Source: Nitrospiraceae bacterium
GTDB taxonomy: Bacteria; Nitrospirota; Nitrospiria; Nitrospirales; UBA8639
Length of the DNA: 64,000 bases
Assembly: GCA_020632595.1 (NCBI GenBank)
Contig: JACKFF010000003.1
Location: 124,001 to 188,000 of the forward strand
Direction: 5' to 3'
Shown: positions 53,370 through 63,076 of the stretch, piece by piece
Layout of the letters: each line of letters opens with the position of its first letter
Position numbering within the stretch: the stretch's first letter is position 1
The notes under the pieces: generated by a model
Told to the model about the DNA's origin: nothing
Database searches by the model: none
Seen by the model: the letters and a program-made list of their open reading frames with translations, nothing else
Program-made: the position numbers and the translations under genes

Positions 53370-54760
53370 CATCACCGACCCGATTTGATCTCATTGTGAT
53401 CGGAAGCGGCCCGGCAGGACAAAAAGCCGCCATTCAAGGCGCCAAAGCAGGAAAGCAGGTGGCCCTCATCGAGCAAACCCGGGAGGTGGGAGGGGCATGC
53501 GTCTATCAGGGCACCATTCCCAGCAAAACGTTACGGGAAAGCGCCCTCCAAATGGTGCGATTTCTCCAGGCAACTGAAGTCTTTGAATTCCGCATGCGCG
53601 ACGATGTCAAAATCACCAGCCTGATGACCCGCTTGGACCGGGTCGTGCGCGCGCATGGGAAGTTCATGAGGGACCAACTCACCCGAAATGGTATCCACTG
53701 CTTTCATGGTCGCGCGGGCTTTACGACCGACCATGAAATACGAATCCAAAAAATTGATGGCACGGCCGCCCTTATCACCGCGCCGATTATCATCATCGCC
53801 ACCGGCTCGCGCCCACGCGTCCCTGAGAATATTCCCATCGACCATGAACATATTCTGGATAGCGACTCCGTTCTCTCCCTGGTGTATTTGCCGAAATCCC
53901 TGACCGTGTTGGGAGGTGGCGTCATCGCAAGTGAATACGCCTCAATTTTTACCTTGCTGGGAGTGCAGGTCACCATGGTGGATACGGCGGACCGCCCGCT
54001 CAAATTCTTGGATCAAGAACTCACCGATGAATTTTGTGAAGCGTTTGAGAAAACCGGGGGGCACTATCGGGGTGAACAAAAAATCGCCACAGTCCAGTGG
54101 GACGGATGCTCTAAGGTGACCACCATTTTAGCAAACGGTGAAACGCTGGAAAGTGAAAAGGTGCTGGTAGCTCTCGGTCGAGTGTCCAATCTGGAACATT
54201 TAAACTTACAAGCCACGGGCATCCACCCGACGACTCGTGGGCTCATTCCGGTCAATACCCACTGCCAAACGACGGTTCCCCATATCTATGCTGTCGGTGA
54301 CGTCATTGGCCCCCCGTCACTGGCATCCTGCTCCATGGAACAGGGGCGACGTGCCGTCTGTCATGCCTTGGGCCTCAACCCCGGCGGCGCTCCGGAGCAT
54401 ATACCCATGGGAATCTATACCATCCCTGAAATGTCGAGCGTGGGATTAAGCGAGCAGGAAGCCACGGCCAAGTATGGGGGTGCGACAGTGGGAAGAGCGA
54501 GGTTTCATGAAATTGCACGAGGACAGATTTCCGGCATGACCAATGGATTGCTTAAAATGGTCGCCGACTCAACAGGCGAGCACCTGTTAGGTATTCATAT
54601 CGTCGGGGAAGGAGCAACCGAACTGATTCATATTGGGCAAATGGGATTGCTTCACCGTATGCCTATCGACCGATTCATTGATAACATCTTCAACTTCCCG
54701 ACTCTCGCCGAAACCTATCGGGTCGCCGCACTCGATATCGCCAAACAACGTCAGCACTAA
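53366..54760 (+). CDS. sthA: Si-specific NAD(P)+ transhydrogenase
   Basis: A 464-residue flavoprotein of the pyridine nucleotide-disulfide reductase family. FAD motif VIGSGPAGQKAAIQGAK, then GGACVYQGTIPSKTLRE. The second redox Cys of true lipoamide dehydrogenases (CxxxxC) is replaced by Thr, as in the soluble transhydrogenase SthA. The NAD motif is VLGGGVIASEYASIFTLLG, and the FAD-closing AVGDVIGPPSLAS is present. It balances NADPH and NADH in the cytoplasm. The start ATG 53366 overlaps the HDOD stop. Confidence 0.9.
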   Translation: MTSPTRFDLIVIGSGPAGQKAAIQGAKAGKQVALIEQTREVGGACVYQGTIPSKTLRESALQMVRFLQATEVFEFRMRDDVKITSLMTRLDRVVRAHGKFMRDQLTRNGIHCFHGRAGFTTDHEIRIQKIDGTAALITAPIIIIATGSRPRVPENIPIDHEHILDSDSVLSLVYLPKSLTVLGGGVIASEYASIFTLLGVQVTMVDTADRPLKFLDQELTDEFCEAFEKTGGHYRGEQKIATVQWDGCSKVTTILANGETLESEKVLVALGRVSNLEHLNLQATGIHPTTRGLIPVNTHCQTTVPHIYAVGDVIGPPSLASCSMEQGRRAVCHALGLNPGGAPEHIPMGIYTIPEMSSVGLSEQEATAKYGGATVGRARFHEIARGQISGMTNGLLKMVADSTGEHLLGIHIVGEGATELIHIGQMGLLHRMPIDRFIDNIFNFPTLAETYRVAALDIAKQRQH

Positions 54761-54920
54761 ACAGCAGGCTTCTCATATTCGGATATTATTTTTCCAGCGT
54801 AGAAGCCGTCATCAGTGTGATGATGAATCATTCGGCCATTGAAAGAAAAACACGATGAGGCGGGACGACCTTAACGGCGGAGCGCTACCTCCATGATGGC
54901 AGGAATCCTCTCAAATACCT

Positions 54921-55511
54921 TCAGAACCGATAGCTGAGCTCAATCATGTGCAGATCCACTCCGCGATTATTACTCCCGTATATTGCGGCATCTGACATAT
55001 GATGGAATCGATACCCGACAGATACGTTCCAGGGAAGATGATAGGTAAGGCCACCATGCCCAATAATTTGAACGGGCCCTCCTATATCCTGGCGACCATA
55101 CTTCTCCTGGCTCAGATACGCCGCACCGCCACCAATATCGAATGTGAGTCTCCAGCTTGCCTTTGAAAAGGCAATTCCAGGACTGAGCTCCCCGATAAAC
55201 CCGGAGTCTCCGGCCGCTCTCAACGTCCCTGCGGCAAGATTCAGCCTAAAACGGATATCCCATCCAGAAGAAAAGTCCCAACTCCAAGGAGTCCCGACAA
55301 CCGCAAACACATCGTATTGCTCAAAATCTTCTTTTTCGGTGGGCGGGATGCCAATCGTTTCAGAATTGGCCCCTCCCCGTATCCCGACAGAGAGTAATTC
55401 AGTCTCTTTTGTGTGGGCTAGGCCCGAAAAGATTACCGAAAGCCACACTGTCATCACCAGGATACCGGCTATCGTCACTGGGAATTTTGACACAATTTTG
55501 CTTCTCTCCAC
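54921..55511 (-). CDS. PagL-like lipid A 3-O-deacylase family outer-membrane protein
   Basis: A 196-residue beta-barrel protein with a signal peptide if started at GTG 55511 (VERSKIVSKFPVTIAGILVM; AAGGA lies six bases upstream). An ATG at 55598 would add 29 polar residues. The barrel ends with VSVGYRFHHMSDAAIYGSNN and the aromatic-terminated IELSYRF. The His-Ser-like YRFHHMSDA segment corresponds to the PagL active site. PagL removes the 3-O-acyl chain of lipid A; the family is also called acyloxyacyl hydrolase in databases. Confidence 0.78.
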   Translation of the reverse strand: MERSKIVSKFPVTIAGILVMTVWLSVIFSGLAHTKETELLSVGIRGGANSETIGIPPTEKEDFEQYDVFAVVGTPWSWDFSSGWDIRFRLNLAAGTLRAAGDSGFIGELSPGIAFSKASWRLTFDIGGGAAYLSQEKYGRQDIGGPVQIIGHGGLTYHLPWNVSVGYRFHHMSDAAIYGSNNRGVDLHMIELSYRF

Positions 55512-55945
55512 AGTTGGTCCTTTTGTTGAGTTGTGACAATGGCCAATCACTCCACCATTTGACAATAAACCGCATGCCTTCTGACTTGAGTAGTGCATGG
55601 TCTCTTCCCTTCACACTTCGCCACTTGTGGCCATAGCAACGGCTTTCACGGTTTTTCCACACGTGAAATTTCTCTCTGCTCGTAGCCGAAATCTATGAGA
55701 AAAAATTACAAGAAGGGATTAAGAAAAGAATGCCAAGGGTGCGATGAGAGGGCAAACACTGACGGGAATATATCATATTCTCATGTGCCTGTCGTCCCCT
55801 TGTATTTTTTTTGGGGGGCAGCAATCATACCCTATAAACTTTCCGTTTCTTTTGAGGCTGTCCATCCAGAATATGAATGTGGTTGCATATTCCCTTTTCT
55901 TTAAAAGCCTACCAGGTCTTCTTCACTCTGACAAAAATTTTCGGG
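55512..55945. other. Intergenic region with no supported gene
   Basis: About 430 bp, AT-rich. Small frames on both strands lack ribosome sites and overlap each other. No stem-loop with T-tract noted. Confidence 0.4.
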
Positions 55946-56506
55946 TTAGCCAATGCCAGGGGCTAGATCTTCATCAAGCCGCTCTTTTTGAGCCTCTTTA
56001 TAGGCTTTCTCGGCATCCTCTAGTGCCGTGGATTGTTGAATTTCCAGGACCTCTTTGGGAGTGAGATATTTTAATGCCGTCGCTCCAAGCACCTTTTGCT
56101 CAGTAGTGCCCTTTAATTGAATATGAATCAAGGCATCTGCCCCCATACGCTGCGCCTTCTTCACAAGGGCAAAATGGAGTTCATCCCAATTGACCTTCGA
56201 TTTATCAGAAGATTGTTGTACCTCTATCTCATCCAACGTTTCATAGGGAACAATAGGGATTTCATCAAGTATTTCAACAACTTTATTGAGGTAAGCATGG
56301 TCCTCAGAGGGAGGGACATCTTCAGCAGCGGGTTCCGGCCGTGGAAAGCGGGCCACCTCCACATCAAAATCTTTCAATCGCATGGCGGCCAAGGCCGCCT
56401 CGTGTGGATTGCTGCTCTCTGACAACCGTTTGAGTTTCTCCACCCGTGCAAGGGCTTCTTGCAGACTCATTCTCGCCCCAGGTTTTCGCAAAGCATTCAC
56501 CGGCAT
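55946..56506 (-). CDS. Hypothetical protein with DUF2786-like start
   Basis: A 186-residue soluble protein. Residues 12-45 (RMSLQEALARVEKLKRLSESSNPHEAALAAMRLKD) resemble the DUF2786 helix-turn pattern with NPHEA. An acidic Pro-rich linker follows, then a domain with KKAQRMGADALIHIQLKGTTEQKVLG, which looks like the alpha/beta YbjQ-type fold. The end is charged and helical. Function unknown. The gene is isolated. Confidence 0.65.
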   Translation of the reverse strand: MPVNALRKPGARMSLQEALARVEKLKRLSESSNPHEAALAAMRLKDFDVEVARFPRPEPAAEDVPPSEDHAYLNKVVEILDEIPIVPYETLDEIEVQQSSDKSKVNWDELHFALVKKAQRMGADALIHIQLKGTTEQKVLGATALKYLTPKEVLEIQQSTALEDAEKAYKEAQKERLDEDLAPGIG

Positions 56507-57211
56507 TGCACAACTCCATGATCGTATAGCATAGACCTTCCAAGGCTCATTTCAAAAAGGAAGGAAATCGCTTACAAGGCGGCTTTAAAGTATGCCCAAT
56601 AGCAGATGGGTCTAAGCTTTTGGGGTATTTTTCTACCTGTCTAGGATTCAGATTGTCAAATGATCTTTTGGCAAGGAAAGATAGGCTCCAAAGGCTGTCA
56701 CCCTAGGGCCTTCTCGTCCAAAGCTGGTCATCCAATCATGGCGAGGAAATGGGGGCGCTGGCCTGAAGCCACCAAAGACCTTGATCGCCATCGATTGATC
56801 AGCAACCATGTTCTTCTGAATACAATAGAAATTGGCTTTTTCTTTGCCTATGGAAACCAATGTGGATTGAGCACCGGTCCCCTGAAAACTTCTATGAGGG
56901 TCACTATATTATGGAGTGGTCAACCGGATCAGCCCAAATCACCTCACACCCTAAACAGATACCCCATTTTGTATATTGGCTTATTCCAACTTCCGCTCTG
57001 TAATTGTGCACCGAACTTGGTGATGTCTATAATTAGTGGCTTGACCATGGGTATGGGATGACCTCCTCACGATTGCCCCTGGAGTTTCCCATATCATTCC
57101 TATCATTCATAAGAAAGAAATGGGAAGAAAGCCGGTAATCCCCGGTACAAGTCGAGAGCAGGGTGAAAAAGGCAATCCACCAGAAATCTTCAGAATGTAA
57201 GGAGGAAGCAT
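56507..57211. other. Intergenic region with no supported gene
   Basis: About 700 bp. Overlapping frames exist on both strands (56648-56860 minus; 56660-57061 plus), neither with a ribosome site or family resemblance. I looked here for a RiPP precursor peptide to partner the radical-SAM gene and did not find one. The last 30 bp carry the AAGGAGG site of phhB. Confidence 0.45.
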
Positions 57212-57556
57212 ATGAGTCTAGCCGATAATACATGCGTACCTTGTCGTGGGGGCGTACCTCCCTTGGAACCTCAAAAAATTCAGGATCTGCTTGGTCAATT
57301 AGAAAAAGGATGGGTGCTCAATGCTCAAGGTCATATTGAGAAAACCTATTCTTTTGACAACTTTGCAGATGCCTTGGCTTTTACTAATCGAGTAGGGAAT
57401 GTGGCGGAACTTGAGGGCCATCACCCTGATATATATTTGGCCTGGGGCAAATGCAAGGTGGAAATTTGGACTCACAAGATTCAAGGCCTCACCGAAAGCG
57501 ATTTTTATTTAGCCGCCAAGGCCGATCGCGCCTTTCACCTTCCTCCTTCCGATTGA
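57212..57556 (+). CDS. phhB: Pterin-4a-carbinolamine dehydratase
   Basis: PCD dehydrates 4a-hydroxytetrahydropterin and recycles the pterin cofactor. The 114-residue protein has the active-site segment AELEGHHPDIYLAWGKCKVEIWTH, with the conserved His-His-Pro. AAGGAGG precedes the ATG. The short N-terminal CVPCRGG with two cysteines is shared by many bacterial PCD-like proteins. It ends eight bases before the radical-SAM gene, so the two are probably one transcript. Confidence 0.92.
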   Translation: MSLADNTCVPCRGGVPPLEPQKIQDLLGQLEKGWVLNAQGHIEKTYSFDNFADALAFTNRVGNVAELEGHHPDIYLAWGKCKVEIWTHKIQGLTESDFYLAAKADRAFHLPPSD

Positions 57557-57564
57557 AGTCTCCT

Positions 57565-59514
57565 ATGGCCACTGTCCCGATTTTGATTCACCCGGTCGCT
57601 TCAGAAACAAAACGAACCCAGACTGCGGTCTCTCAGGGCACCACCGATTTCCGATCTTTCGGAACGAAGGTTGCTCTGGTAACCATGCCGTTTAGTTATT
57701 CGAAATTTCCCTCGATCCAATTAGGGACCCTCTCCTCCTTACTAAAAGCGCAAGGGATTGGTACCCAAACCTATCATTTCAATCTCCAATTCGCCCATAA
57801 AATCGGGGTGCCATTATATGAAATTTTATGCGAAAAACGTGGGCTATTTGGCGAATGGCTGTTCTCAGCACTCCTGTTTCGGAACAATCCGAAACACAGG
57901 GAATATCCTATTGTGTTTAAACCGATTTTTGAAGACACGGCTCGGGAAGCCGGCTGTTCGATCAGTCATTTAGAAGAGATAGCCCGGTCGATCGCTCCTC
58001 AATTTTTAACCTGGTGCCTGACCTCAGTGGATTGGAGTCAATTCGAAGTGGTGGGCTTCACCTCCACGTTCGATCAAAATGTGGCCAGCTTGAGTCTGGC
58101 CAAATTGATCAAGGACGTATATCCCGATGTTCGGATTGTTTTTGGGGGGGCAAATTTCGACGGAGAAATGGGACTGGAACATTTTCGGGCATTTCCCTGG
58201 ATTGATTACGTCGTGATCGGAGAAGGTGAACAAACCTTTCCTCCATTGGTTCAACGCATCCTCCTGAACGATGAAACGGATATTCCTCCGGGAGTGGCCT
58301 TTCGACGGGAAGGACAGATCAACTTTACCCCTCAGGAAACCTTATTCACCAAGTTTTCAGAAACGCCCCCACCCGATTACGACGATTATTTTGCAGAACT
58401 CCAGGAATTAGCCAAGCAGGGATCCACTGGATTGAACCGGATTCTCCTCTATGAAGGATCTCGCGGTTGCTGGTGGGGAGAAAAACATCATTGCACCTTT
58501 TGCGGATTAAATGCTCAAGCGATGGAATTCCGCGCAAAAAATCCTGCTCAGGTCGCATCAGAATTAGACTATCTTTCCAGCCGCTACGACACCACCCGTT
58601 TTCGCTTGGTCGATAATATTATTGATATGAAATATGTGGACGGTGTTTTCGGGCAACTGGCCCAAGAACACGTGGACCTTGACGTGTTTATGGAGACGAA
58701 AAGCAATCTCAATAAACGACAAATTCAGACACTGGCAAAGGGTGGGGTTAAATGCATGCAACCGGGCATCGAAAGCTTGAGTCCGGCACAACTAAAAGAA
58801 ATGGATAAGGGTGTTAGCCCGCTTCAAAACATTGAATGCTTAAAATGGAGCCGATATTACAATATTGACCTCTCCTGGAATATTTTATTGGGCTTTCCAC
58901 AGGAAACAGATACCGATTACCAACAACAAATCGAACTCATTCCCTCATTGATCCACCTGCAACCTCCGGAATCCACGGCCAAACTCTGGCTGGAACGGTT
59001 TAGTCCTTATTTTAAATGGCCCGAACGCTATGGGATTCGCCGAACAGGACCGGGGTTAGCCTATGCCTATGTGTATGACGAACGGCAGGTTGATCTCAAC
59101 AAGATCGCTTATGATTTTGAGTACACAATCGATTGGAAAGTCGATCCACATCTCTATAAGGAACTTGTCAGACTTGTTGAAGAGTGGAAACAGCGATATC
59201 ACTCTTCCAATCGGCCCTTTCTCTTCTTTGCAAAAGCCTTAAGCTATCTCACCGTTTACGATGGGCGAGGCTCAACTCCGACGAGCGAACGTTTTGAAGG
59301 ACCCCATGCCTTCATATTAGAATTTTGCAATGAGCAACCCAAGTCCGTCGAACAGATTCGTAAAGCCTTGCAGGGTTGCTCCTTTCCAGGATCGAAGGAA
59401 GACGTGGTCGTGCCCATCACGGATATCCTCACGACATTGCAGGGGAAAAGACTATTGCATGAGGAAAGGGGCCGGTATTTTACTCTCGCCCTGCCGGTCA
59501 ACCCTCATCGTTGA
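57565..59514 (+). CDS. RiPP maturation radical SAM/B12 protein
   Basis: A 649-residue protein with an N-terminal B12-binding-like domain (VALVTMPFSYSKFPSIQLGT and VFGGANFDGEMGLEHF) and a radical SAM domain. The cluster cysteines C302, C310 and C313 lie in RGCWWGEKHHCTFCGL. This C-x7-C-x2-C with WWGEKHHC is the mark of ribosomal-peptide maturation radical SAM protein 1. The C-terminal 150 residues (PFLFFAKALSYLTVYDGR) are shared by that family. The start ATG 57565 follows phhB. No precursor peptide or protease/transporter is seen nearby, so its substrate is unknown. Confidence 0.88.
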   Translation: MATVPILIHPVASETKRTQTAVSQGTTDFRSFGTKVALVTMPFSYSKFPSIQLGTLSSLLKAQGIGTQTYHFNLQFAHKIGVPLYEILCEKRGLFGEWLFSALLFRNNPKHREYPIVFKPIFEDTAREAGCSISHLEEIARSIAPQFLTWCLTSVDWSQFEVVGFTSTFDQNVASLSLAKLIKDVYPDVRIVFGGANFDGEMGLEHFRAFPWIDYVVIGEGEQTFPPLVQRILLNDETDIPPGVAFRREGQINFTPQETLFTKFSETPPPDYDDYFAELQELAKQGSTGLNRILLYEGSRGCWWGEKHHCTFCGLNAQAMEFRAKNPAQVASELDYLSSRYDTTRFRLVDNIIDMKYVDGVFGQLAQEHVDLDVFMETKSNLNKRQIQTLAKGGVKCMQPGIESLSPAQLKEMDKGVSPLQNIECLKWSRYYNIDLSWNILLGFPQETDTDYQQQIELIPSLIHLQPPESTAKLWLERFSPYFKWPERYGIRRTGPGLAYAYVYDERQVDLNKIAYDFEYTIDWKVDPHLYKELVRLVEEWKQRYHSSNRPFLFFAKALSYLTVYDGRGSTPTSERFEGPHAFILEFCNEQPKSVEQIRKALQGCSFPGSKEDVVVPITDILTTLQGKRLLHEERGRYFTLALPVNPHR

Positions 59515-59695
59515 CATTTTTGCCTAATAAGCGGAAAAAAAACACCGCTCTCATTCACTGGGCCACCATATTTTTTCTTCTTTTCATACACTTATTTTTT
59601 GGTGCATTTCGTGCAGGATTTCTACCCATGGGCAAATGTCAAAAATTCATGAATATGTTTGACAATTTTTCCTTACGAGGGTAGCCTATCAAGTT

Positions 59696-61690
59696 ATGCA
59701 TAGATTTGCCGAAAAATCTTATAAAATGAGCCACTTAGATAAAACATTACAAGATCAACGCTCCTTCCTGACTCCGCGGGCTACAGGTCTTGCCCGCAAC
59801 TTACTGCTTGGTTTCAGTGTGACTTTGATCACCTTAGCTCTCGGCCCTCAACCAACCCTCGGTGAAAACTCTATTTTACCTCCAAATGATTCCCCCGAGA
59901 CTCTTACCTTCAATTATGCAATTGCGAATAGCCACTCTCGCCCAGCGACCTCGATTGAGGCTCAAACGTTTGAGACAAGCACCACCACCAACCATAACAA
60001 TCAACAATCGTCTATTCTCATAGATCAAACCGGGGGGAAAACACCAAACACGCCGGGGTTATCTACCGAAGATAACCCGAGTCCGTCTTCTGCAGAAACC
60101 CTAGCTCAAACCCCTGAACACCAGATTCAATCATCGGATGCTGGAAAACCTGTTGTTCCCTTATCCGTTGATGTCGCTCAGGAATCTAACGCTACCCAAG
60201 ACCAGCGGATTTTTTTGTCTGACGAGAACAAGTTTGAAGCCCTCGACACTCAAACACAATTTTCAACTAACTCCTCTACGAAATTACGCTTTTACCCTGC
60301 TGACTCATCTGAGCAACGGTCGCAAGTTGCCCTAGCCCGATTTGCCAAAGTTTTCGATCAAACCTGGGAAGCACCCCAGCAGAGAAAACCTGGGGCATAT
60401 GGCAGCATTCCCCTTGTCTTGAACGATTCTGTAGAAAAAAATCTTGAATATTTTCAGTATGGCATTCATGAACGATTTCAATCGTATCTTGACCGCTTTC
60501 ATCATTACCAAGATCTTGTGGAACCCGTTTTTCGTGAACTGGGTCTCCCGCCGGAACTCATGTATCTTTCACTCGTTGAAAGCGGGTTCAACCCACGAGC
60601 TTTTTCTCGATCCCGTGCTTCCGGCCCCTGGCAATTTATGAAAGGGACGGGTCGTGTGTATGGCCTCGATGTCGACTGGTATTTGGATGAACGGCGGGAT
60701 CCAATTAAATCCACAGTTGCTGCGGCTCATCATCTTCGTGATTTATATGACCAATTTGGCTCATGGCCTCTGGCCCTTGGGGCGTATAATGCAGGAAGCG
60801 GAAAGATTTCGCGAGCCATCAAAAAAACGGGCACCCGTGACTTTTGGAAGATTCGACGGTCACGTTACATAAGACGGGAAACTAAAGACTATGTGCCTCG
60901 CTTTATTGCGGCGACCCTTATTGCCAAAAATCCCACGGCCTATGGATTCACAACTCCAGACGGTGAGCGCCATGAATTTGAAGAAGTCCTGATTACAAAA
61001 CGCGTGCATCTTTCCGCCGTCACCCAACAAACAGGGATTCCGGTCGAGGAACTTCAACGGCTAAACCCTGAACTTCGACGCAGTATCGTACCCAATCTTA
61101 CGGCTCCTGGTTATTATCTCAAGGTACCCCTTGGAATGGCCTCGCTTGTTGAGGAACTCCATCCGACACTCGCTGTCTGGACCCAACCTCCCCCGCCACC
61201 AACCGAATGGCATACGGTCAGACGAGGAGAAAGTTTATCGGTTGTAGCCAAACGATATAGGATGAAAGTGAGTCAACTGAAAGAAATGAATAACTTGCGG
61301 AGCAATATAATACGAGTCGGAACCAAACTCCGGGTTCGTGGAGAGGCTGGTGACGAGGATACTGACACTGAAATCACCTGGTACCGCGTTCGATCAGGGG
61401 ATTCCCTGGGAAGCATTGCCACTCGATTTAGACAATCAGTTAATTCACTGATGAGACTGAACAATCTCTCCAGCCATATCATTCATCCAGGAGATCGGTT
61501 ACGCGTAAAAGGGGAGCCTTCCGTCAGCCCTTCGGGCAAAAACAACTCTAAATGGTATAAGGTCAGACGGGGAGATAGTTTATGGACGATTGCTCAACAA
61601 TTTAGTATGAGCGTGAACGATTTGCGAGCACTGAACAATCTCTCTTCCAGCATTATCCAGGCTGGCCGCATGTTAATGGTGAGCCAATAA
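59696..61690 (+). CDS. MltD-like membrane-bound lytic transglycosylase with three LysM domains
   Basis: A 664-residue envelope enzyme that cleaves peptidoglycan glycan strands. After a hydrophobic segment at about 33-55 and a Ser/Thr/Gln-rich linker of about 170 residues, the SLT domain begins near residue 265. Its catalytic Glu lies in LSLVESGFNPRAFSRS, followed by SGPWQFMKGTGR and LALGAYNAGSGKI. Three LysM repeats follow from about residue 503 (HTVRRGESLSVVAKRY, YRVRSGDSLGSIATRF, YKVRRGDSLWTIAQQF), binding the glycan. No lipobox Cys is seen, unlike E. coli MltD, so anchoring is by signal or membrane helix. The long linker is notable. Confidence 0.9.
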   Translation: MHRFAEKSYKMSHLDKTLQDQRSFLTPRATGLARNLLLGFSVTLITLALGPQPTLGENSILPPNDSPETLTFNYAIANSHSRPATSIEAQTFETSTTTNHNNQQSSILIDQTGGKTPNTPGLSTEDNPSPSSAETLAQTPEHQIQSSDAGKPVVPLSVDVAQESNATQDQRIFLSDENKFEALDTQTQFSTNSSTKLRFYPADSSEQRSQVALARFAKVFDQTWEAPQQRKPGAYGSIPLVLNDSVEKNLEYFQYGIHERFQSYLDRFHHYQDLVEPVFRELGLPPELMYLSLVESGFNPRAFSRSRASGPWQFMKGTGRVYGLDVDWYLDERRDPIKSTVAAAHHLRDLYDQFGSWPLALGAYNAGSGKISRAIKKTGTRDFWKIRRSRYIRRETKDYVPRFIAATLIAKNPTAYGFTTPDGERHEFEEVLITKRVHLSAVTQQTGIPVEELQRLNPELRRSIVPNLTAPGYYLKVPLGMASLVEELHPTLAVWTQPPPPPTEWHTVRRGESLSVVAKRYRMKVSQLKEMNNLRSNIIRVGTKLRVRGEAGDEDTDTEITWYRVRSGDSLGSIATRFRQSVNSLMRLNNLSSHIIHPGDRLRVKGEPSVSPSGKNNSKWYKVRRGDSLWTIAQQFSMSVNDLRALNNLSSSIIQAGRMLMVSQ

Positions 61691-61723
61691 CCTACCTGAT
61701 CAGGTTAGGCGACTGGACCCATT

Positions 61724-62533
61724 CTATTTCCCTTCTTCTTTATCCTGAACCTGTGGAGTTTCAGGACTGCCCTTCTCAATTTCACCCTGACCATTTGTTT
61801 CAGATGAAGGAGAATCTTTGGCGTCTTCGGGCGCTAATACCTTTATCCGGAGAGCGGCTTCAGAGGCAAACGGAGATAAAGGAAATTCCTGGATAACCTT
61901 TTTATATTGCTCCACTGCTTCAGTAATATTTTCATCCGCCTCTGCAATCTTCGCCAGCTCAAAAACTACCTGGTCTTTATTTAACGCATGTGGATTGGCC
62001 AACACTGCGTCAAAAGCTTTAAGCGCGGCCTCTCGATTGCCATTAAGTAAATAGGCAAACCCCAATCGTTGCTGGACTAATCCGAGAAGGATCTGATTTT
62101 GCCCATATTCCTTGACCCATGAAGTATATACATCTATAGCGCCTTGGTAATTTTTCTCCTCAATCAAACTATTTCCCAATAAAAATGAGGAAACTCCCGC
62201 GCTAGGCGTACCTGGGTATTGATTAAGAATGTCTTTGAACATGCCTGAAGCCTTTTGAATATTCTCTTGGCCCTTTTTGACATCATCCAGAGGACGATCC
62301 AAATAGACCGTTTGCGCCTGGCCTTCTAATTCCCAGGCATGCTCTTGGTTATTTTGATTGAGCCAACTCAATGTCACAATCGCCACAATCACGGCCAAAC
62401 CAAGAAAAATCCCGCCCCATACCAAAGCTCGGTTCTCTTCGACAAAGAACAAAAACCGTTCTTTACTAGACAAAAACTGAGCTTGCTCCACCATTGGAGG
62501 TTTATTGCTAAGGTCTTTAATTTTATATCCCAT
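61724..62533 (-). CDS. YfgM-like TPR protein, membrane-anchored
   Basis: A 269-residue protein with a short cytoplasmic N-terminus, one membrane helix at about 38-60 (ALVWGGIFLGLAVIVAIVTL) and periplasmic TPR-like repeats (GAIDVYTSWVKEYGQNQ, AALKAFDAVLANP, AVEQYKKVIQEFP). The end is acidic and Pro-rich. This is the layout of YfgM/Tol-associated TPR proteins that aid protein translocation or act as chaperones. It converges on the transglycosylase gene with only 33 bp between. Confidence 0.8.
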   Translation of the reverse strand: MGYKIKDLSNKPPMVEQAQFLSSKERFLFFVEENRALVWGGIFLGLAVIVAIVTLSWLNQNNQEHAWELEGQAQTVYLDRPLDDVKKGQENIQKASGMFKDILNQYPGTPSAGVSSFLLGNSLIEEKNYQGAIDVYTSWVKEYGQNQILLGLVQQRLGFAYLLNGNREAALKAFDAVLANPHALNKDQVVFELAKIAEADENITEAVEQYKKVIQEFPLSPFASEAALRIKVLAPEDAKDSPSSETNGQGEIEKGSPETPQVQDKEEGK

Positions 62534-62717
62534 AATTATTTTTCCCTCTCGTCACTAGGACGACCACATATTTTTTCGGGCAATACGCATTGATCAAGGC
62601 GTGATGCCTTATACCCACGTGCCCTTATCATGTCAAACTGTATTCCACACTATTCCATTTAAGTTGACAAGACCTAACTCACTGTTATAATAGAATAATT
62701 GTAGTATTTTTATTTTT

Positions 62718-62793
62718 AGGCGGATAGCTCAGCTGGCAGAGCGCTGCCTTTACACGGCAGATGTCGCAGGTTCGATCCCTGTTCCGCCTACCA
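62718..62793 (+). tRNA. tRNA-Val (anticodon TAC)
   Basis: A complete cloverleaf. Acceptor AGGCGGA pairs with TCCGCCT, and the D-stem is GCTC/GAGC. Anticodon stem CTGCC/GGCAG encloses loop TTTACAC with anticodon TAC. The T-arm is GCAGG-TTCGATC-CCTGT, then A and encoded CCA. All stems pair apart from one G-T. Confidence 0.95.
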
Positions 62794-62912
62794 AATATAT
62801 TTTTTTGGCTTATGGTCTTCTTGATCTGATATATTACCGAATTCTTCATCGACTCCATTTCCTCTTTTGAATGAATGTGTGGGCTACTTGCCCAAGATCA
62901 AAAAAATTTTTC

Positions 62913-62991
62913 GGGGCCGTCGTTCAGCTAGGTTTAGGACGCCAGATTGTCAATCTGGAGGTCGCGGGTTCAAATCCCGTCGGCCCCGCCA
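62913..62991 (+). tRNA. tRNA-Asp (anticodon GTC)
   Basis: Acceptor GGGGCCG pairs with CGGCCCC, followed by G and encoded CCA. Anticodon stem CCAGA/TCTGG encloses TTGTCAA with anticodon GTC. T-arm GCGGG-TTCAAAT-CCCGT. The D-loop is rather long (GCTAGGTTTAGGA), which is common in this isoacceptor. Confidence 0.95.
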
Positions 62992-63076
62992 TACCTCATC
63001 TCCCAGTGGTTTATTTCTGTATCACTTATCCCCTGTTTAGATTCTGACCAGCCTAGAGGAGGTCGAAACACAATCT

